Below, piece by piece: positions 21,826 to 32,460 of a DNA stretch of 64,000 bases. The stretch is from Isoetes taiwanensis. Lineage: Eukaryota > Streptophyta > Lycopodiopsida > Isoetales > Isoetaceae. The notes beneath the pieces were generated by a model. It saw nothing but the letters and a program-made list of their open reading frames with translations, did no database searches and was not told the DNA's origin. The stretch's first letter is position 1. Each line of letters starts with the position of its first letter. Location of the stretch: positions 551,614 to 615,613 of the forward strand of contig JAJEKV010000031.1 of the NCBI GenBank assembly GCA_021234155.1. Direction: 5' to 3'. Position numbers and translations under genes: made by a program.

Positions 21826-23162
21826 CTTCTAGGGGAGAGAGAGAAAGGGGGGAGGGAGAGAGAGAGAGAGAGAGGAGAGGAGAGGGGGAGAAAGAGAAAG
21901 GGGAGAAGAGAGAGAGAAGAGAGAGAGAAGAGAGACGAGAGAATAGAGAGTAGAGAGAGAAGGGGAGATAGATAGGGGAGCAGGGAGAGGAGAGAGAGAA
22001 GAGAGAGATGAGAGAGAGGGAAGAGAGAGAAGAGAGAGAAGAGAAAGAGAGGGAGAAGAGAGAGAGAGATGAGAGAGACGGAGGAGGAGAGAGAGAGGAG
22101 AGAGGAGAAGAGAGGAGAGGAGAGGGGAGAGAGAGAGAGAGAGAGATATATATAAAAGAGAAAAGAGATAGAGAAGAGAGAAAGGAGGAGGAGAGAGAGA
22201 GAGAGAGGAGAGAGAATAGAGAGTAGAGAGAGAAGGGGAGAGAGGGAGCAGAGAGAGGAGGGAGAGAAGAGAGAGGTAAGAGAGAGGGAAGAGAGAGAAC
22301 TGAGAAAGAGAGGGAGAAAAAGAGAAGAGAGGGGAGAGAGAGGGGAGAAGAAGAGAAGAGAGAGAGAGAGAGAGGAGAGAGATAGGAGAGACATAGAGAG
22401 AGATAAGAGAGACATAGAGAGATAGGAGAGAGAAAAGGAAAAAAGGGGAGAGAGAGGAGAGGGTAGAGAGAGAGGGGAGAGAAAATAGAGAGAGAAGAGA
22501 AAGAGGAGGAGAGAGAGAAGAGAGAGGAGAGAGAATAGAGAGAAGACAGAGGGGAGAGAGGGAGGAGAGAGAAGAGAAGAGAGGAGAGAAGAGAGAGGGG
22601 AGAGAGAGAAGAGAAAAGAGAGAGGGAAGAGAGAGGGGAGGAGGAGAGATAGAGAGTAGAGAGAGAAGGGGAGAGAGGGAGCAGAGAGAGGAGAGAGAGG
22701 GAAGGGAGAGAAGAGAGATAAGAGAGAAAGAGAGGGAGAAGAGAGAGAGGAGGAGGAGAGAGAAAAGAGAGAGGAGAGGGAATAGAGAGTAGAGAGAAGA
22801 GAGAAAGGGGAGAGGGAAGAGAGGGAGAGAGGAAAAGAAGAGAGATTGAGAGAGAGGAGAGAGAGAGGAGAGAGAGAAGATAGAGAAGAGAGGGGGGAGA
22901 GAGAGAAGAGAGAGAAGAGAGAGAGGGAAGAAATAACGAGATAGATAGAGAGAGAGAGGGGAGAAATAGTGAGAGAGGAGAGAGATAGGAGAGAGGGAAG
23001 GAAACAGGGGGAGAGAGAAGAGAGAGAAGAGAGAGAAAAGAGAGAGGAGAAGAGAGAGAAAATAGAGAGAGAAAGAAAGATAGAGAGGGCAAAAATAGAG
23101 AGAGAGGAGAGAGAAAGGGGATAGGGAAGAGAGAGGCGAGAGAGAGGGGAAAGAAGAGAGAT

Positions 23163-23195
<33 letters not shown>

Positions 23196-26112
23196 GAGGG
23201 AGAGAGAGAAGGGAGGAGGGAGGAGAAAGAGGGAAGAGAGAAGAGAGAGAAAAGGAAAGAGAAGAGAGAGAAATAGAGAGAGAAGAGAGGAAAGACAGAG
23301 AGAGAGAAGGGAGAAATGGAGAAATGGAGAGAGAGAGAGAGAGGGGGGAGAAAGAGAAATGGACAAAAGAAAGAGAAGGGGAGAGAGGAGGGGAGGAAGA
23401 GAGAGGAGGAGGAGAGAGAGGAAGAGAGAGAGGGAAGAAGAAAGAGAGGAGAGAGAAGAGAGAAAGGGAGAGAGGGAAGAGAAAAGGAGGGAGAAGAGAG
23501 AGGAGGAATAGAAAAGAGAGAAAGACAGAAGAGGGGGGAAAAGACAGAGAGAGGGGAGAAAGAGAGAGAGAAGAAGAGAGAAATGAAAAGGGGAGAGAGG
23601 AGAGGAGAGGAGGAGGAGGAAACAGAGAGAGAGAAGAGAGATAGGAGAGAGAAGGAAAAAAGGGGAGAGAGGAGGAGAGAAGAGAAGAGAGAGAGGAGGA
23701 CTCGAGGGAGAGAAAAGAGAGAGAGAGGGAGAGGGGGGAGAAATGCAAGAGAGGAGAGAGATAGGAGAGAGAGAAGGAAAAGAGGGGGGAGAGAGAGAGG
23801 AGAGAGAGGAGAGAGGGAAGAGAGACAAGAGAGGAGAGAGAGAGGGGAGAGGAGGAGAAGAGAAAAAAATGAGGGAGTAGGGAGGAGAGAGAGGAGAGAG
23901 AGAGGGAAGAAGAGAGAGAGAAGGGGGGGGGGGAAGAGACATAGTGAGGGAGAGAGAGAGAGAGGAAAGAAGAGAGGAGAGAGGAGAACCTGAGAGAGAG
24001 AGAGAGAGAGGGGAAGAAGAGAGAGGAGAGAGAGGAGAGAAACGAGAGAGGGAAGAGAGGAGAAAGAAGAGAGAGAGAGGGAAGAAAAAAGAGAGAGAAA
24101 GATAGAGAGAGAGGAGAGAAATAGAGAGAGAGGAGAGAGATAGGAGAGAGGAAGGAAAAGGAGAGAGAGAGGAGAGAGAAGAGAGAGAGGAGAGAGAGAA
24201 ATAGAAAGGAGAGAGAAAGGTGGTAGAGGAGAGAAGGGGAGAAATAGAGAGAGAGGGGAGAAAAATAGAGACAGAGAGAGGAAACAGAGATAAAGAGGAG
24301 AGAGAGAAAGTGAGATAAAACAGGAGAGGAGAGAAATAGGGAGATAGAGAACAGGGGAGAGAGATAGGAGACAGGAGACAGAGAGGGAGAAACAGAGAGA
24401 GAGGAGAGATAAAGAGGGGAGAAACAGAGAGAGAGGGAGAGAACAGGAGATAGAGAAACAGGGAGATGTAGAGAGGAGAGGAGAGAGATGAGAGAGGGGA
24501 GAAATAGAGAGAGAGGGGAGGAAATAGAGAGAGAGAGGAGAGAGGAGAGGAGAGAGAAGAGAGGAGAGGGAGGAGAAAGAGGAGGAGAGAGGAGAGAGAG
24601 AGAAAAGGGAGGGAGGGAAGGGAGGAGAGAGGAGAGAGAGAGAAGAGAGAGGAGGGGGAGAGAGGAGAGAGAAAGAGAGGGAGGGAGAAGAGGGAGAGAG
24701 AGAAATAGAAAAGAGAGAGAAAGGTAAAGTGAGAGAGGGGGAGGTATTAGAGAGAGAGGAGAGAAACAAGAGACAGAGAAATAGAAGATAGGAGAGAGGA
24801 GAGAGATAGGAGATAGAGAGAGGGGAGTAATAGAGAGATAGGAGAGAGAGAGGAGAGAGAGGGAGGAGAGGAGAGCTAAGTGAGAGGTGAGAGGAGAGAG
24901 GTGAGGAGGGGAGAGGAGAGAGGAGAGGAGAGAGAGAGAAGAGAGGAGAGAGGAGAGAGAGAAACAGAAAAAGAGAGAGAAAGGTAGAGAGAGAGGGAGA
25001 AATAGAGAGAGGAGAGAAACAGGAGATAGAGAAACAGAGATGTAGGAGAGGAGGAGAGATAAAAGAGATGAAGAGAGATGGGTAAGAAATAGAGGGAGAG
25101 GAGAGAGATAAAGAGGGGAGAAATAGAGAGAGAGGAGAGAAATAGGAGATAGAGAAATATAAGATAGAGAGAGGAGAGAGATAGGAGATAGAGAGGGGAG
25201 AAATAGAGAGAGAGGAGGAGGAGAGGAGGAGAGAGAGAGAAGAGGAGGAGAGGAGGAGAGAGAGGAGGAGAGAGGAGGGGAGGAGAGAGAGAGGAGGGAG
25301 AGGAGAGAGGAGAGAGAAGAGAGGAGAGGAGGGAAGAGGGAGGAGAGAGGAGAGAGAGAGGGAGAGGAGAGGGGAGGAAGAGGAAGAGAGAGGGAGAGAG
25401 GAAGAGAGAAAGGAGAAGGGAAGGGAAGAGGGAGAAGAGAGGGAAAGAGAAAGAGAGAGGAGTGAAAGAGGAGAGAGAGAGAAGGAGAATGGAGGAGAGA
25501 GAAGAGAGAGGGAAGATGGAAAGAGAGAGGAGAGAGAGAAATAGAGAGGAGAGAGAAGAGAGACAGAGGGAGAGAAGGGAGAAATAGATGGGAGGAGAGA
25601 GAAGAGAGAGGAAGAAGGAGGGAAAGAGAGAGGAGAGAGAGCAAGGAGAGGAGAGAGAGCAAGGAGAGAGAGGAGGAGAGAATAGAGAGGGAGATAGAGA
25701 GAGGGAGAAATAGACAGAGAGGAGAGAAGAGAAGGGAAGAGGGAAAGAGAGGGGAGAGAGGGGAAAGAAGAGAGATGAGGGAGGGAGAGAGGAGAGAGAA
25801 GAGAGAGGGAAGAGGGAGAGAAGAGAGAGAGGGAGAGAAATAGAGAGGAGAGAGAAAGATAGAGAGAGAGAGAGAGGGAGTATGGGAGGAGAGAGAAGAG
25901 AGAGAAGAAGGATCAAGAGAGGAGAGAGAGAGCAAGGAGAGAGGAGAGACAAAGAAGAGAGAGGGGAGAAATAGAGAGAGAGGAGAGAGATAGGAGAGAG
26001 AGAGGAGAGAGGAGAGAGAGAGAAGAGAGGAGAGGGAGGAGAGAAAGAGGAGAGAGGAGAGAGAGAGAAGAGAGGAGAGGGAGGGAAGAGGGAAGAGAGA
26101 GGAGATAGATAG
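21826..26112. repeat. Polypurine (GA)n-like tract, over 4 kb
   Basis: For about 4.3 kb the plus strand is almost only G and A, with rare single pyrimidines. The very long serine/leucine frames on the minus strand (up to about 1,368 codons) exist because a pyrimidine-only strand cannot encode stop codons; they are not genes. Higher-order structure is visible: AGAGAGTAGAGAGAGAAGGG recurs near 21,945, 22,215 and 22,650 followed by GGAGAGAGGGAGCAG-like sequence. Such mirror-symmetric purine tracts can form triplex DNA. Confidence 0.95.
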
Positions 26113-26185
26113 GCAGATAGTATTTTAACGTCACGCCACTAGGCAGCATCCAACTGGACATGTGACCACACACCACACTATATTA
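26113..26185. other. Short unique break in the purine tract
   Basis: About 70 bases of mixed sequence (starting near GCAGATAGTATTTTAACG) separate the main purine tract from a second one of 250 bp. This may be a small insertion or a remnant of the original flank. Confidence 0.6.
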
Positions 26186-26435
26186 GAGGGGAAAGAAGAG
26201 AGATGAGAGAGAGGAGAGAGAAAGAGAGGAGAGAGAAAGAAAGGACAGAAGGGAGGACAGAGAAGAGAGAGAAGAAAGAGGGAAGAGAGATGAGAGAGAG
26301 AGGAGAGGGAGAGGAGACAGAAAGAAGAGAGAGGAGAGAGACACGGGGAGAGGGGATAGAGAGAAGAGAAAAGAGAGAGAGAGAGGGAGATGAGGGAAAA
26401 GAGAGGAGAGAGAAGAGAGGGAAGAGATAGGAGAT
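26186..26435. repeat. Second polypurine tract
   Basis: About 250 bases are nearly purine-only on the plus strand, of the same type as 21,826-26,112 and separated from it by a 70-base break. Confidence 0.9.
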
Positions 26436-26480
26436 AGGGCACATGGGTGGGCCCAAACCGAGGGTGTAGGCCTACGAGGA

Positions 26481-26482
<2 letters not shown>

Positions 26483-26553
<71 letters not shown>

Positions 26554-27060
26554 TATATTATGGGTCCTATGGGGTGAAAGTTTGTAGAGATTCATCCCGG
26601 CCGCCGATTTTTGAGGTGTCGCGACAATGGCCCTTGATTTGATGGGGGGCATGCATGGGGCATGGATGGGGCATGCACCCCATCCCTCGGCCGCCGACGG
26701 GCACGGAGAAATCGCGGGCCCTTTGATTTTAGGTTAAGGAAGGTGCAAGGAAATTGTTGGTAAGATTGATCTCGCCGCCCATCTCGAGATGGACGGTCCG
26801 CACGGTGACACTTCAATCAACCCCAAGCAGCCCCTTTATTTGGGGCTTTTGATGTGGCCTGCTAGATCTAGGGATTCAATTGGGGCATTTTATGTAGGCC
26901 CTTGATTTCTTTTTAAAGAAGGTGCAAGGAAGGTGTCCCCTTATTTGGGGCTTTTGATATGGACCGTTGGATTTGAAGATTTCATCTCTAGCCATCGATT
27001 AGTAATTGAATGTTGGCATTATATTTAATGTTGGCACATTATTATAATTAATGTAGGTAG
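26483..27060. mobile_element. Foldback-family right-arm fragment with (AT)n
   Basis: An (AT)n run (26,483-26,549) is followed by ACAATTATATTATGGGTCCT, then sequence matching the right arm of the foldback element (16,705-17,000): GATTTTTGAGGTGTCGC, GATGGGGGGCATGCATG and GGAAGGTGCAAGGAA. From 26,757 it carries the block shared with 17,588-17,780. No matching left arm is adjacent, so this is a half copy. Confidence 0.7.
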
Positions 27061-27739
27061 CCCGCTGGCAAGGAAAAAAAAATTTCTCTTCCTTTGTGGG
27101 TAGAAGATGGAAGCTTTTGATATGGCGTGCTTTGGTTGCCCGCCTTCCCGCCTTGCTTGGTTGCACCATTCTCCTTCAGCTAGCTTCTTGAATGAGAGCT
27201 ATTGGCGACTCCATTATGTGTCTCCTGGATATGGTTATGCAATGCTATGGATTAACGGCTACAACTCGCACTCGATCATGCTTTCTTTTCGGCCATGGAG
27301 CTTTAAAGCCATGGAGCTTTGGAATGGTTCGTTTCTTTGCATTTCTTAGCCTCTTGCTTAATTTCTTCGTGCAATCTTTTGCCTGCCATAACCCATTTTG
27401 CTATTTGCATTTTCTCCAGAGATGCCAACGGATTTGAGCGTTTGTTTTTCCAAATCCAAGTGCGGATTGTAATAAAAGCATGCCATTCTTTTCATGTGTA
27501 TTTTGTTACTTGAGAATGAATTGCGATTTGTATGAGGGTCAGGTAAGGTTGGCCTAGGTATATCATGTCCTACAGCATATCTGTTTGATTTTTCTCTAAA
27601 CTATGTTCAGTAGGTTCAGTTGTTTACAGTTTCGATCTCAGGTTCTATGCTTCTAATTTACCTTTGGATCGGGAAGAATAAAAGAGAAATGATGGGTCCT
27701 ATAATACAATAGTGGGTGATTCTGTTGCACCATACTTAT
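27061..27739. other. No recognised gene
   Basis: Open frames at 27,107-27,513 have mixed composition but no domain I recognise. They may be another captured piece preceding the nucleotidyltransferase fragment. Confidence 0.3.
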
Positions 27740-28400
27740 GTACTGTATGAACTTGGCCAGCATGCAGCTCGTTATCTTGCAGATCAGGATTGGGTGAAAA
27801 GTGATTCTTTAAAGACCATAGAAAATACAGCGGTATGTTCTCATCTGCTCAGCTCTTTGCTTTAGTGCTCCATTTTGTTAAAACTGTATTTTTAAGATAA
27901 GTTTAATAGAGCAACTTTAACTTAGGCATCTTGATGTTTGCAACATAAGCAGCATGAGAAGTCAACTTCGAAATGTCTCGAAGGCTTTCCAACGCATAAA
28001 TCATCCACAATGTGATGACTGTGCTGTTATATTATTTGTAACAAAATTAAATGCGATTCCTCAGATTTCTACCATGAACTGATTGGCCATTGCAGTTTTT
28101 AGATAGTCACCAAGTTGTTTCTTTAATCATACTGACTGTAAATATGGCAGATACCAATAATAATGCTAGTAGCAGAAGTTGTTCCTAGCCACGATGATCG
28201 AAATATCATGCTCCAGGTCAGTAGGGAAGAGACACATGCTTTAAATTTGAAGGAGCACTGTGACAAGAAGCTTAATCCATGGAGCTGTGAAGACCGCAAG
28301 TTTGTACGTCTTGACATCAGTTTTGAAGCCCCATCTCACACTGGGTTACATACGGCAGAACTTGTGAGAAATCTGGAATTTGTTTTACAGCTCAGGTTAT
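27740..28400 (+). pseudogene. Nucleotidyltransferase (MEE44/poly(A) polymerase-like) fragment
   Basis: Exon 1 (to 27,832) reads GQHAARYLADQDWVKSDSLK then TIENTA and ends at GCG|GTATGT. Exon 2 starts after GGCAG at 28,151 with IPIIMLVAEVV and later FVRLDISFEAPSHTGLHTAE and LVRNLEF. The two join in frame as ENTA-IPIIMLV. This order matches, from memory, plant PAP/OAS1-type nucleotidyltransferases such as Arabidopsis MEE44. The 5' part and everything after ELVRNL are missing or replaced. It is an intron-bearing fragment, so it was copied at DNA level. Confidence 0.7.
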
Positions 28401-28780
28401 TTCTGGACAGGTTATTTAAATTTCTGTTATTTTTGGATAAAGGTGAGAAAACTCCTCGCACGGTTTGTGGATTGAAGTTTGTTAAATCTTGCAGGGTTGT
28501 GTGCTGCGGCAATAACACGGCAGCCAAGTCCGGTTTGAGCTGAAGGTGAAGATTTGGCTAAGCTGGCTATTGCTGGGAGATTTGCCTCTTCCCTCATTGA
28601 TCAGAGCTGTTGCTTACAGACTTCATTTGGTGAGGACGAGTTGCAATGCCGTTCGGTATTTTTTTACTTCAAAAATATAGGGCACATACTATTGGCAACA
28701 GCTCATGGTTTGTTAACCGGCCTGATCCGCTTTTAGAGTCCATGGCCTGCATGTTTTTTTTATATACCTGGTTTTTTTAG

Positions 28781-29239
28781 CCGACGAGGCCTTGTTTGAC
28801 GAAGACTACAAGCTTGCAGTCCAGCTCTATTCCCAGGCCATAGATCAGACCCCGTCTGATCCAACTCTCTATAGCCGCAGGGCTCGAGGTATTTTGGCAT
28901 CAAGTTTTTAGCTTTGAAAAGTTAGATCTTCTGTCAATGTAAATCCTTGTTGTGTAAGTAAAATTCTGGTTGCCAGATGTTGTTGCTCCATAGAGCTGCG
29001 CCCAACATGGGCAAGGATTATTTTGATAAAGGGTTAGCACATTCGCTCCATTGTTATAGTTTAGTGACAGATTTTGCAATCTCTGATCCCTTTGTCGTGC
29101 TTTAAGTTGAGTAGGGTTGCCCTATTTTCGCTTGAGAAGTATACAACAACTAAAGATGCGTTATGCCAGGGTCAAAAGCTAGATCCGCAGAATGCACAAT
29201 TTACAAAATGGATTGGGAAATGTGAGGGGAAATTGGCAG
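28781..29239 (+). pseudogene. SGT1 N-terminal TPR fragment
   Basis: Exon 28,781-28,888 starts after a TTTTTTTAG acceptor and encodes DEALFDEDYKLAVQLYSQAI then DQTPSDPTLYSRRAR, ending at CGAG|GTATTT. A later exon ending at 29,239 (GCAG|GTAC) encodes VALFSLEKYTTTKDALCQGQ and KLDPQNAQFTKWIGKCEGKL. These match the first and last tetratricopeptide parts of SGT1, a co-chaperone of HSP90 in plant immunity. The middle TPR exon and the CS and SGS domains are not seen. It lies between nucleotidyltransferase and HSP70 fragments, all on the same strand. Confidence 0.7.
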
Positions 29240-30663
29240 GTACTACAGTCTTTTCCTTTTTCTTCCTTAATAAGTCTTTGTTTTTCACTGATCTTCCGGC
29301 TATGGCGCATTGAGGCGGTTCATTTTCCTTCTTCTGCATGCCAAGATCGATTGCATGGCTTAAGCATTTGCATGTCCGCCTTTGGTGGCGCAGGCCTACG
29401 AGCTGAAGCTGACGTCGGCTTCTATTTTCTATTTGGATAGGGAAATATTTATATCTAAATCTGTGTAGCCCGCATTCTGCTGTACCATTCTGCTGTCTTG
29501 AGCATTTTCCTTACCTTTCTTGATTGTGCATTTTCCTTACCTTCCCTTCGTCTTGCAATGCATCAGTCGCCCACTTCAATATTAGGCAAGCTGCAGAGTT
29601 GGACTATTTCCTTGAAGCGGTCTACTACAAAAGTAGACCTTTCACATCCGTTCTATTGCAAATAAAATTTGTTTCCAGCGATAGGATTCTTATCCGAATC
29701 CGTTTGTTGATAGTTTGGCTTAGTTTGAAGGCTTTTCCTTTCATTCCTATCGTTATCTGATTTACAAATCTAGGTTGTTACCAAAGGTGCACGGACATCT
29801 AATTTTTTTTTCTCGCCTCGATCTGGATATGCTCTTGGTTATTCATCGAATAAGAGCAAAATGCATATGGTGGTCATAGCATGTCTTCTCGTGACGGGCT
29901 TAGGAACGGCTAACACAATGGCGCACAAGTCCGGTGGTTGCTTGATGGCACAGTCCGTGGCGATGGCACAAGCCCCGGTGGTGGCTTTATGGCAGTGTCC
30001 GGTGAAGCAAAGACCGCATCATGGTTGGAGATGAAAGCATTTTTATATGCACAGCAGAGAATTCAAGATTCCAGCTCGTAGCTCTATGGCTAAATGGCAA
30101 TGGTTCTTATACTTCTTGACGGGGTTATTCTTTCCTCCTTCGCACTTTGACATTTGATCTGTTTAAGAATGTAAAATAATAAAAGGATGCCTTCTTTGTG
30201 CTTGAAGCTTTCGCTTTGGCATCCATGAAGCTTATTAGCTTTTTTCTTTGTATTAGAGAACGCATTCATGGTGCTTATTTTCTTCATGCCAATGTTAAGA
30301 TGTAGGAAATTGTTAATTCTGTAGTCAATTTTACTAGGTTTTGATGCCAATTGTCATCAAAGATTTGTCTTCAATGGAGGTGAATAAACGCGAATGCTTA
30401 ATGTCGGGTTAAGGCAACCAATGGGAAAACCGTCTCACACTTGTTGACACATTATGAAGACAAAATGAGACCACTCTTAAGTAGCATTCCGTCTGAACAA
30501 GCTAATGGATTTGCATCTGTCATGACGCAAAGCTAAGCAACACAATATTCTTTACATGGCCTTTTGTTAGCTTGATAACTTGGAGGTTTCAATTGATAGA
30601 TGTACGTAAATGTAATCTGCAATACGTTGCATTTTTTGCTCTTGACTATATTTGTAACTGCAG
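29240..30663. other. No recognised gene; small internal duplication
   Basis: No protein family is recognised. About 29,925-30,005 has an imperfect repeat: GGCGCACAAGTCCGGTGGTT versus GGCACAAGCCCCGGTGGTGG. The rest resembles intron or decayed spacer. Confidence 0.35.
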
Positions 30664-31062
30664 GGTTGCATTAGAATATGGGATCGAGATCCTGGCGAAA
30701 TCCTTCCCAGCCTCATTGGCAGTCAGAAAATTCCAGCCTGCGTTGCCAATTCTCATGCCAACCATTTCATGGGCGATTCTGCAAAGGATCAAATCACCAT
30801 CAAGCCTTTTGATACCATTTTTAGTATTTGTTTTGCCTTGCCCCATCCTCTTTTTGATTCATAGGCTTAGTCATTTGTTGACTCTGATCTTTACCCTAAA
30901 TTTGTTCCACTATGTTAAAAAGTACACATTTGAAGCGTTTAATGGGCAGAAAATCTTCGGATCCTAGCATTCATTGCGATGTTAATTGGCCCGTCAAATT
31001 AAATTTTGCAGCAGCAGATAGGCCCTTGATCAATGTGCAGTACAAAGGTGAAGAAAAATCTT
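30664..31062 (+). pseudogene. HSP70 ATPase-domain fragment
   Basis: After ...CTGCAG the frame from 30,664 reads GCIRIWDRDPGEILPSLIGS, then later MGDSAKDQITIKPFDTIF. This parallels the HSP70 start (CVGVW...VEII.NDQGNRTTPSYVAF...LIGDAAKNQV..NP.NTIFD). A second piece (about 30,930-31,062) reads LKRLMGRKSSDPSIHCDV and then DRPLINVQYKGEEKSFYPE before TAA, matching KRLIGRRFSD...P.I.V.YKGEEK.F.PEEIS. Both are strongly diverged (the QGNRTTPS loop is lost) and an intron-like gap separates them. Non-functional. Confidence 0.65.
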
Positions 31063-31408
31063 TCTATCCTGAATAAATTTGTGGTATGATCTTGGAACAT
31101 GTCAAAAAAATTGCTAAAGATTAGCTAGGAAGACCCGGTTAGAATGTGGTCAAACAACTTGATTAGGATGGTGAGCTTTATTTGAAAAATACTCACAATG
31201 GGGCCGGGAAGTCGTTCATATCGTTTTGAGGGGATGTGAGGAACTTCTTTCACTTGCAGGCATGCATTGTCGAGAGAGATGCGATGCAATAGCTTTGGAA
31301 AGTATATCTTAGCTTAAGGATTTAAGTCCCCTCTCTTTCTCCCCGATTCTAGTGCCAATCGGTTGATGAGTTCGAAGGCCATCTTACGTTTCACAAATAT
31401 CATCAAGG

Positions 31409-32460
31409 ATGCTTTCTAGAACGTGGTGGTTCCTGGATAATTCGAGCCTTTCTATCTATCTAATGGAGAAAGTTGTAAAGTCTGTAATGTCAAATAATGT
31501 GGACAACAAGGTCCTTGCCAAGTTATTACTCCATTATCTAAGGTCCTCATTACCAATGCTTGGATATAGGCGGGTATGTTCCAAAAAAGAAGGGCAATGT
31601 TGATGAAGAAATTTTGCATAGCTTCTGCCGAGAAGGTTCAAGGAAGTCTTGGAGGCGTAGTAGCTCTACTTGTATTGATTTGAAACGCTAGTTCAACCTC
31701 ATGCGGATTTTTGTTCAAAGATCTATAGGGTAGCGATCAGGCTAAATGCCGGGCAAAACATGTATGAAGCAGCTTGAAATAATAATTGGATCACAGTTAG
31801 ACATGGTCACCTTAGACAATATTCTTGTTCCTCTGCATCACCATGAGGCTTTATGATGTTGATCTGGTCATAAGGCTGGTGGGAATTTTTTTGAAAGAGC
31901 AATCAGAAGCCAAGAAGGATGCTCATGAAGAAATTGCTGCCTTTAGATTCTCTCCCCGTGCTTGGCTTTAATCTGCTATAACTAAAGTGGGGACCTAATT
32001 GATAAATATCTTGCAGAAATTGCACCGATCATAACTTAAAGCCGCACAAGCTTCAAAAGCTTACCCGTGCATTACCGGTGTTTTGCGAGGCCAACTCATG
32101 ATGGACTTTTCTGAAGCAATTGATATATATCTTGAGGTATGGGAATCTTATTGATATATCTACAGTGGATAAATGATCTGCAGTTTTCCTTAATTTCTAC
32201 TCTTCTTGAATATGTGCATTACAAATAGTTTCGACTTGCACATCTCTAGCTACTGATTTCATATGTTTTCTTTTTTTGTTAGACACACCCAAAGATTACG
32301 AAGAAGTGAAACAATTGGAACTTTGCAAAGCAATGAGCTATCAAAGACTAACTTTTGAGTCTTGTAAGCATGTTGCAAAGAATCTAGGCTGCCCCCAAGA
32401 TGGCTTTAGAAGTGATCTTATTACGACAATCTAAAGCTCGAGATCTTGTAGGGGAGTGTT
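31409..32460 (+). pseudogene. NPH3-domain (BTB/NPH3) pseudogene fragment
   Basis: Successive pieces in shifting frames match an NPH3 domain in order: WFLDNSSLSIYLMEKVVKSV ... LLLHYLRSSLPMLG (31,420-31,570); MKQLEIIIGSQLDMVTLDNI then LVPLHHHEAL (31,765-31,850); after a one-base shift LYDVDLVIRLVGIFLKEQSE (31,848 on); THDGLF...IDIYLE (about 32,095-32,135); and, after an intron, LCKAMSYQRLTFESCKHVAK with LGCPQ (from about 32,315). The LYDVDLV and LC..M.YQ.LT.E.C.H.A.N signatures are characteristic of phototropic-response NPH3 proteins, which are cullin-3 adaptors. Multiple frameshifts and stops make it non-functional. Confidence 0.75.

Noticed and set aside
21746-25952. Serine/leucine-rich minus-strand ORFs of up to about 1,368 codons
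   Set aside because: They lie in a pyrimidine-only strand where stop codons cannot occur; no domain, and all frames are open alike.
31261-32460. Functional NPH3 gene
   Set aside because: Matches need several frame changes and cross stop codons; only pieces of the domain are present.
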